Below, piece after piece: positions 58,756-64,000 of a stretch of DNA of 64,000 bases (the first letter of the stretch is position 1; each line of letters starts with the position of its first letter). The DNA is from Poriferisodalis sp965204125 (GTDB lineage: Bacteria > Actinomycetota > Acidimicrobiia > Acidimicrobiales > Poriferisodalaceae). Under the pieces are notes generated by a model. It ran no database searches, was not told the origin of the DNA, and was given only the letters and a program-made list of their open reading frames with translations. The position numbers were made by a program, and so were the translations under genes. The stretch spans positions 558,001 to 622,000 of the forward strand of contig NZ_OZ241968.1 in the NCBI RefSeq assembly GCF_965204125.1. The letters are read 5' to 3'.

Positions 58756-58864
58756 ACCAGCTCGGAGTGCCTGCGGACGGTGGCTGCGGGCCCAGATGGG
58801 CAAGATTAGGCTCGATGACGACCGCCCCGAGGCTGCCTCGCGGGCGCGAACGGAGAGGGAGATC

Positions 58865-59959
58865 ATGCGTTCGAGGACTCTGACACGACTTGCCATTGCG
58901 TTGGCCGGCGTGGCGCTGCTGGGGGCAGCGTGCGGCGGCGACAGCAGCGACCCCGAGGACGTCACGGCGGCATTCGTGCTGGTAGGCCCGGTCGGCGACG
59001 CCGGCTGGAACTGGGCACACGACCAAGGTCGCCAGTACGCGGAAGACCAGACGGGCGCCACAACGCTGTTCGTCGAGAGCGTTCCGGAGAACGCCGAGGA
59101 CTTCAAGGCAGTCGCTGTCGACTTCATCGAGAACGAAGGTGCGAACGTCATCTTCGGCACATCGTTCGGCTACATGGACCCGATGCTCGAGCTCGCCGAC
59201 GAGTATCCCGATGTCGTGTTCGAGCACGCCTCGGGCTTCAAGATGAACGACACCAACTTCGGCAACTTCTTCGGCCGCATGTACCAGCCCCGCTACCTGT
59301 CCGGCATGGCGGCCGGCGCGATGACCGAGACCGGGCAACTGGGCTATGTGGCCGCATTCCCGATCCCCGAGGTGATCCGAGGCATCAACGCCTTCACCCT
59401 CGGCGTGCGTGAGACCAACCCGTCGGCCGAGGTCCACGTCATCTGGACCTTCACCTGGTTCGACCCGGCGGTTGAGGGCGACTCGGCCAAGGCCTTGCTC
59501 GAAGCCGGTGCCGACGTCATCGCCATGCACCAGGACTCGACGGCTGCAGGCGTGGCCGCACAGGACGCCGGTGCCCGCTGGGTTGCCTACAACTCCGACA
59601 TGCGAGATTTCGCACCTGACGCATTCATCACCGCTCCCGTGTGGAACTGGGGCCCGCGCTACGCCGAGATCATCGAGGCGGTCGCTGCAGGCACCTACGC
59701 ACCGGGTGCGTACTGGGGCGGCATGGACGACGGCATCGTCGACCTGGCGCCCCTGGCCGATGACGTGCCGGGCGATGTCGCCAGCCAGATCAGCGACGTC
59801 GCCGAGCAGCTCCGTGAAGGCGAGTGGGACGTCTTCACTGGCCCGATCAACGATCAGGACGGCACCGAGCGTGTCGCCGCAGGCGAGACCATGGAAGACG
59901 GGCCGATGCTCGGCATGGACTGGTTCGTCGAAGGCGTCGTGGGTGACGCCAGCCCCTGA
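58865..59959 (+). CDS. BMP-family ABC transporter substrate-binding lipoprotein
   Basis: 364 residues from the ATG giving MRSRTLTRLAIALAG, preceded by GAGAGGGAG. The lipobox is LLGAAC with lipidated Cys23. The mature domain matches the Bmp/Med family (PF02608): VLVGPVGDAGWNWAHDQGR, NVIFGTSFGYMDPMLELADEYPDV, and the GWNW-type aromatic pocket seen in nucleoside-binding PnrA/BmpA. It feeds the ATPase and two permeases encoded next. Purine nucleosides are the usual ligand of the family. Confidence 0.9.
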   Translation: MRSRTLTRLAIALAGVALLGAACGGDSSDPEDVTAAFVLVGPVGDAGWNWAHDQGRQYAEDQTGATTLFVESVPENAEDFKAVAVDFIENEGANVIFGTSFGYMDPMLELADEYPDVVFEHASGFKMNDTNFGNFFGRMYQPRYLSGMAAGAMTETGQLGYVAAFPIPEVIRGINAFTLGVRETNPSAEVHVIWTFTWFDPAVEGDSAKALLEAGADVIAMHQDSTAAGVAAQDAGARWVAYNSDMRDFAPDAFITAPVWNWGPRYAEIIEAVAAGTYAPGAYWGGMDDGIVDLAPLADDVPGDVASQISDVAEQLREGEWDVFTGPINDQDGTERVAAGETMEDGPMLGMDWFVEGVVGDASP

Positions 59960-59987
59960 TCCGACTGGCCGAACCGAACTGAAACCG

Positions 59988-61550
59988 ATGTCGGAGCCGG
60001 GGGGCGCCGCGGTGCCCCCCGGCTCCGACGACGGTCGCGTCGTCGTCGACCTGCGCGGCATCCGCAAGGAGTTTCCCGGCGTCGTCGCGTGTGACGGCGC
60101 GAACCTCACCGTCCGGGCGGGCACCATCCACGCGCTGCTCGGCGAGAACGGTGCCGGCAAGACCTCGCTGGTGAACGTGCTCGGCGGCGTGTACCTCCCC
60201 GATGCCGGCGAGATCTGGGTGCACGGCCAGCAGCGCCAATTCCATTCCCCGGCCGATGCGATCGCCGCAGGAATCGGCATGGTCCACCAGGAATTCCGCC
60301 TGGTGCCCACGCTTACCGTCTTTGAGAATGTGGTGCTCGGCTCCGCGCCCCGCTATCTCGACATGGGTCAGATCATCGAGCGGGTCGCCCACCTGGCGGC
60401 CACCTACTCGCTCCAGACCGACCCGTCCCGGCCGGTGTGGCAGCTGTCGGTCGGCGAGCGCCAGCGCGTCGAGATTCTGAAGGCGCTATGGCGCGACGCC
60501 GACGTGCTGGTGCTGGACGAACCGACAGCGGTGCTGACTCCTGCCGAGGCAGCCGATCTGGGCCTGACGCTGCGCTCCATGGCCGATCGAGGCCGCTCAG
60601 TCATCTACATCAGCCACAAGCTGGACGAGGTGCTCTCGGTGTGCGACGAGGCGACCGTGCTGCGCAACGGGGTGACCGTGGCGCAGCCGCGGAGCCTCGC
60701 GGGCATCGACCGCTCCGATCTCGCGGAGATGATGGTGGGCGAGGCGGCAACCCTGATCCAGCGGCCCGCCGAGAGGACCAGCGGCGACGTCGTGCTGGAG
60801 TTGGCGGGCGTTGCGGCGCTGAGCGACCGCGGGCTGCCAGCGCTGCACTCAGTGGACATCGACGTACGCGCCGGTGAGATCGTCGGTGTCGCAGGCGTGT
60901 CGGGCAATGGGCAGCGGGAGCTGGCCGAATCCATCGCCGGCCTGCGCCCGACCACCGCCGGCACGATGCTGCTTGAAGGAGTCGACATCACCGGAGCGTC
61001 GCCGCGGGGTCGTTCGCGTGCCGGACTTGCGTACGTGCCTGAGGATCGGCTCGGCATGGGGCTGGCCCCCACGATGTCGGTGGTTGACAACGCCGTCGTG
61101 CGGTCGTACCGCTCGATGCGGCGCCGGTTGATGCTCGACCTGCGCCGGTGCGAGGACTTCTGCAGGCAGCTCATCGAGCGCTTCGGCGTACAGGTGGGAC
61201 GCATTCACGAACCCGTGAGCGCCCTGTCGGGGGGCAACCTCCAGCGCCTGCTGCTCGGCCGCGAACTGACCGGCGAGCCCAAGGTGCTCGTGGCGGCTCA
61301 GCCCACCCGCGGCCTCGACGTGGCGGGCATCGCTGCCATCCAGGAGCAGATCGTGGCCCAGCGAGCGGCGGGGGTGGGCGTGCTGCTCATCTCCGAAGAC
61401 CTCGACGAGCTGCTCGCCCTGTCGGATCGGCTGATCGTGATGTACGAGGGCCGGGTTGCCGCGCTCATGGATCCGACGCGGGTCACCCGGACTGAAGTGG
61501 GCGCTGCGATGGCCGGGAGCACCGCCACGGCTTCAGGCGGCACCTCGTGA
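59988..61550 (+). CDS. Nucleoside-type ABC transporter ATPase with two nucleotide-binding domains
   Basis: 520 residues. The first half has GENGAGKTSL, LSVGERQRVEILKAL and VLVLDEPTAVL; the second has a degenerate P-loop GVSGNGQREL, with LSGGNLQRLLLGREL, as is normal for RbsA/XylG/YufO-type proteins, where only the first site hydrolyses ATP well. The NupO/YufO-like order with a BMP binding protein and two YufP/YufQ-like permeases supports nucleoside import. The start chosen is the ATG giving MSEPGGAAVPPG; the long open frame upstream is out of phase with the BMP gene. Confidence 0.9.
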   Translation: MSEPGGAAVPPGSDDGRVVVDLRGIRKEFPGVVACDGANLTVRAGTIHALLGENGAGKTSLVNVLGGVYLPDAGEIWVHGQQRQFHSPADAIAAGIGMVHQEFRLVPTLTVFENVVLGSAPRYLDMGQIIERVAHLAATYSLQTDPSRPVWQLSVGERQRVEILKALWRDADVLVLDEPTAVLTPAEAADLGLTLRSMADRGRSVIYISHKLDEVLSVCDEATVLRNGVTVAQPRSLAGIDRSDLAEMMVGEAATLIQRPAERTSGDVVLELAGVAALSDRGLPALHSVDIDVRAGEIVGVAGVSGNGQRELAESIAGLRPTTAGTMLLEGVDITGASPRGRSRAGLAYVPEDRLGMGLAPTMSVVDNAVVRSYRSMRRRLMLDLRRCEDFCRQLIERFGVQVGRIHEPVSALSGGNLQRLLLGRELTGEPKVLVAAQPTRGLDVAGIAAIQEQIVAQRAAGVGVLLISEDLDELLALSDRLIVMYEGRVAALMDPTRVTRTEVGAAMAGSTATASGGTS

Positions 61551-62785
61551 GCGATCCGGACGCGGCACCGGAACCGACGCACGCCCCGCTGCACACCGTG
61601 TCGCGTGGCCGGGCCCGCTGGCATCGCGGCCTCGTGCGGCCCGTGCTGCAGCGACGTGCCGATGTCGTGCCTGCCGCCCAGGCTGTCGCCTTCGTCATCG
61701 GCATCGTCGTGGCGCTGATCGCGGGGGCACTCCTGCTGCTCGCTGCCGGCAACGACCCAGCCCAGGTGTACGGCCGGATGGTCGACTCGTCGCTGGGCGG
61801 CATCAATTCGATCTCGCGGACACTGCTGCGAGCCACGCCGCTGGCGCTGGCCGGCCTGGCCGTTGCCGTGGCCGGCTCCATGGGCCTGTGGAACATCGGG
61901 GCCGAGGGCCAGATGATGGCGGGCGCAACCGTTGCAGCGGGCTTTGCCATGTCTGCCGGCGACCTGCCGGGGCCCCTCCTCATCGTGATGATGCTGATCG
62001 CAGGTGCAGTGGGCGGCGTCATTCTCATGGCGGGACCGGCACTCGCACGGGCATACCTCGGCGTCAGCGAGATCATCACGACGTTGATGCTCGTCGAGGT
62101 CTCGATCCGGGTGGTGGAGTGGCTCGAGACCGGGCCGTGGAAAGACCCCGAGTCACAGGGCTTCGCGCTCATCGAGCCGTTGCCCGACCAAGCGTCGCTG
62201 CCGGGGCTGTTCGGTCGCGCCCATGTCGGCGCACTGTTCGCCGTCGCGCTGCTGGTCGCGTTCTGGCTGGCGGTTTCACGCACGGCCTGGGGATACGAGC
62301 TGCGGATGGCGGGTTCGTCGCCGGCCACAGCTCGCTATGCCGGCATCTCGCTGCAACGCAAAGTGCTCGCTGCCCTGCTGCTGTCGGGTGGGCTGGCCGG
62401 GCTGGCCGGCGCCATCGAGCTCACCGGAACGGCGACGAGGCTCGATCCTGGCTTGTCCAACGGATATGGCTTCGCCGGGATCATCGTGGCCGCGCTCGCC
62501 CTGATGCGACCGTCCGGCGTGGCGGCGGTTGCATTCGTGTTTGGCGCGGTGCAGGTGGGAGGCCAGTCCATCCAGACGCTCGGTGTCACCAGTTCCATCG
62601 CCACGATCCTGCAGGCCATGATCCTCATCGGAGCGCTGGTGGCGGCCGTGCTGCTCAACTACCGCGTCCGCTGGGTACGGCCGGTCGGCCACCCCTCTGA
62701 GGAATCCCCACCGCCGTCCGGACCGGCACCGGACGGAAGCCCCCTGTCGGATGGCTCTTCGAATCCGGAGGCATCGGGTGTCTGA
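61547..62785 (+). CDS. BMP-type ABC transporter permease 1 (YufP-like)
   Basis: 412 residues from a GTG overlapping the ATPase stop. About nine membrane helices with the BPD_transp_2 pattern: LAVAVAGSMGLWNIGAEGQMMAGA, ARAYLGVSEIITTLMLVEVS, and TAWGYELRMAGSSPATARYAGISLQRKV. An extended hydrophilic N-terminus (about 45 residues) and a Pro/Ser-rich C-terminal tail of about 30 residues lie outside the core. It forms a heterodimer with the next gene product. Confidence 0.9.
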   Translation: MSDPDAAPEPTHAPLHTVSRGRARWHRGLVRPVLQRRADVVPAAQAVAFVIGIVVALIAGALLLLAAGNDPAQVYGRMVDSSLGGINSISRTLLRATPLALAGLAVAVAGSMGLWNIGAEGQMMAGATVAAGFAMSAGDLPGPLLIVMMLIAGAVGGVILMAGPALARAYLGVSEIITTLMLVEVSIRVVEWLETGPWKDPESQGFALIEPLPDQASLPGLFGRAHVGALFAVALLVAFWLAVSRTAWGYELRMAGSSPATARYAGISLQRKVLAALLLSGGLAGLAGAIELTGTATRLDPGLSNGYGFAGIIVAALALMRPSGVAAVAFVFGAVQVGGQSIQTLGVTSSIATILQAMILIGALVAAVLLNYRVRWVRPVGHPSEESPPPSGPAPDGSPLSDGSSNPEASGV

Positions 62786-63734
62786 AGCGGCCGTCGTCGG
62801 GCTGCTCGTGGCGACCGTTCAGTTCGCCACGCTCGTGTATCTGGCCGGCCTGGGCGAACTCATCGCCGAGCGCTCCGGCGTGCTGAACCTCGGTGTCGAG
62901 GGAATGATGGCGATGGGCGCCGTGAGCGGCTTCATGATGGCGCTCGCCACCGACCGGCCCTGGATCGGGTTCGCATTCGCGGCGCTCGTCGGCATGGCGG
63001 TCGCAGGCGTTCACGCAGTGGTGAGCGTGGTCATGGGTGCCGGTCAGGTGGTGTCCGGCCTGGCGATCACCATCGGCGGGCTCGGGTTCGCCGCCTTCAT
63101 CGGGCAGGATGCGGTCCGCGAGCGAGCCGATGCTGTATTCACCGATCTCGGCATCGCCGGACTCGCTGACATCCGCTGGGTCGGCCCGATCCTGTTCAAC
63201 CAGCCGCCGGTGGTCTACCTGGCGGGTTTCCTGGGCATCGCGGCCTGGTTCGTCCTGAATCGCACCCGGCTGGGTCTCGCGTTGCGAGCGGTCGGCGAAT
63301 CTGCCTCCACGACAGACTCAGTGGGCCACTCGGTGACCCTCCTGCGCTCCGGGGCTGTGCTGATCGGAGGCGCCTTCGCAGGCGCTGCCGGCGCCTTCCT
63401 GTCGCTCTACATGGCCGCCGGCTGGACCGAAGGCCTCATCGCCGGCCGCGGCTGGATCGCCGTGGCACTGGTCATCTTCGGAGCGTGGCGACCCGGACGT
63501 CTGGCCGCCGGCTCACTGCTGTTCGGCTTCACGCTGGCCTTGCAGCCCCGAGTCCAGACGTTCGATCTGTCGATCTTCGGGTTGGAGATCAACACGATCT
63601 CGCCGGCGCTGCTCGGCATCCTGCCGTTCCTGCTGACCGTCGTGGTGCTGATCGCGATCAGCTTCCGGGCCCGGCACCGGCCGAGTCCCGCACCCGCAGC
63701 ACTGACTCTCCCCTACCGCCGCGAGGAGCGCTGA
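62778..63734 (+). CDS. BMP-type ABC transporter permease 2 (YufQ-like)
   Basis: 318 residues from a GTG at 62778 with GGAGG six bases before it; an ATG 27 bases upstream is an alternative. The start lies inside the last codons of the previous gene. Membrane helices and motifs match permease 1's partner group: ELIAERSGVLNLGVEGMMAMGAV, GAGQVVSGLAITIGGLG, and TRLGLALRAVGESASTTDSVG. With the binding protein, ATPase and permease 1 it completes the importer. Confidence 0.9.
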   Translation: MSEAAVVGLLVATVQFATLVYLAGLGELIAERSGVLNLGVEGMMAMGAVSGFMMALATDRPWIGFAFAALVGMAVAGVHAVVSVVMGAGQVVSGLAITIGGLGFAAFIGQDAVRERADAVFTDLGIAGLADIRWVGPILFNQPPVVYLAGFLGIAAWFVLNRTRLGLALRAVGESASTTDSVGHSVTLLRSGAVLIGGAFAGAAGAFLSLYMAAGWTEGLIAGRGWIAVALVIFGAWRPGRLAAGSLLFGFTLALQPRVQTFDLSIFGLEINTISPALLGILPFLLTVVVLIAISFRARHRPSPAPAALTLPYRREER

Positions 63735-63803
63735 GGGCACACATTCGGACCAGTGCGAGCACCGTGAAGTGGCCTGACGCGACTGCCAAGTAGGTTTCGG
63801 CAG

Positions 63804-64000
63804 GTGACAGACGGCAACACCCATGAAGCTCTGCCCGACGGCACGAAACTGCAGATCCGGCTGCCGCCGGAACTCGAAGCAGGCGTATGGTCGAACTTTG
63901 CCGTGGTGCGCCACTCGCCCTATGAGTTCACACTCGACTTCATCCGGCTGGACTTCAGCGGCAAGCAGTCGCCCCGGCGGGGCGTCGTGGTACAGCGGGT
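63804..64000 (+). CDS. DUF3467 protein, 5' part, cut by the window edge
   Basis: A GTG opens a frame of 65 residues to the edge, starting VTDGNTHEALPDGTKLQIRLP. The core GVWSNFAVVRHSPYEFTLDF followed by IRLDFSG matches DUF3467, where the pattern is GxYANxxxVxxSxxEFxLDF. Function unknown. The reading lacks about half the usual length of about 100 residues. It is 69 bases after the permease stop. Confidence 0.75.
   Translation, partial: MTDGNTHEALPDGTKLQIRLPPELEAGVWSNFAVVRHSPYEFTLDFIRLDFSGKQSPRRGVVVQR

Noticed and set aside
1..64000. tRNA or rRNA genes, insertion sequences, prophage or CRISPR arrays
   Set aside because: The gaps between genes are short, and no cloverleaf, transposase, integrase, terminal inverted repeat or spaced repeat array was seen on either strand.

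Overview
The window is GC-rich (roughly two thirds G+C by eye), densely coded on both strands, and uses many GTG starts and short start/stop overlaps. A mycothiol ligase (MshC), many lipid and CoA enzymes, a DUF3516 helicase and DUF4333 and DUF3467 proteins point to a high-GC actinobacterium. The fit is best to an uncultured or marine Acidimicrobiia-type lineage; that placement is inference from gene content. No rRNA, tRNA, insertion sequence, prophage or CRISPR array was found. No stretch longer than about 310 bases lacks a gene.

Layout. 1-14 kb: the edge of a minus-strand gene, a YbhN-type flippase, dxs, a thiolase beside an HMG-CoA-synthase-like/DUF35 fusion, a PIG-L deacetylase, an NfuA-type Fe-S carrier, an AcuI-type reductase, a 45-residue membrane protein with a DUF4333 lipoprotein, an acyl-CoA mutase large subunit with isobutyryl-CoA mutase residues, thiD, an AcoX-type kinase and a 1-Cys peroxiredoxin. 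14-24.5 kb: nicotinate phosphoribosyltransferase, a DUF2784 protein, a cobalamin riboswitch controlling a BtuFCD-like importer plus a corrinoid adenosyltransferase, then a four-gene MacB-type export operon whose adaptor carries about ten 26-residue helical repeats and a peptidoglycan-binding domain. 24.5-35.8 kb: aminotransferase, two enoyl-CoA hydratases, acyl-CoA dehydrogenase, P1-family peptidase, NfeD/SPFH pair, mutM, a RecB-like nuclease, a ParA-type ATPase and mshC.

35.8-45.2 kb: two tandem ChaN/Tiki-like paralogues of unknown function followed by a CX5R phosphatase; NUDIX and NT5C-type hydrolases; then a plus-strand run of cobalt-type nitrile hydratase beta and alpha, a UGSC-family gene with an in-frame TGA exactly at the U of U-G-S-C, an unrecognised 385-residue protein, a MaoC hydratase and an acyl-CoA dehydrogenase. 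The apparent stop in the UGSC gene is best read as selenocysteine (residue 96 of 179). This is the most striking observation in the window.

45.2-64 kb: SMP-30-like protein, cytochrome P450, 2-hydroxyacid dehydrogenase, DUF3516 helicase overlapping guaB tail to tail, a glucosyl-3-phosphoglycerate-synthase-like enzyme convergent with a GH13 sugar phosphorylase (a possible glucosylglycerate make/recover pair), a copper amine oxidase with a flavin monooxygenase-like protein, a BMP-type nucleoside ABC importer, and the start of a DUF3467 protein.

Taken together the genes suggest an aerobic heterotroph that degrades acyl-CoAs, amines and possibly nitriles, imports corrinoids for its B12 enzymes, uses mycothiol as thiol buffer and probably makes selenoproteins.
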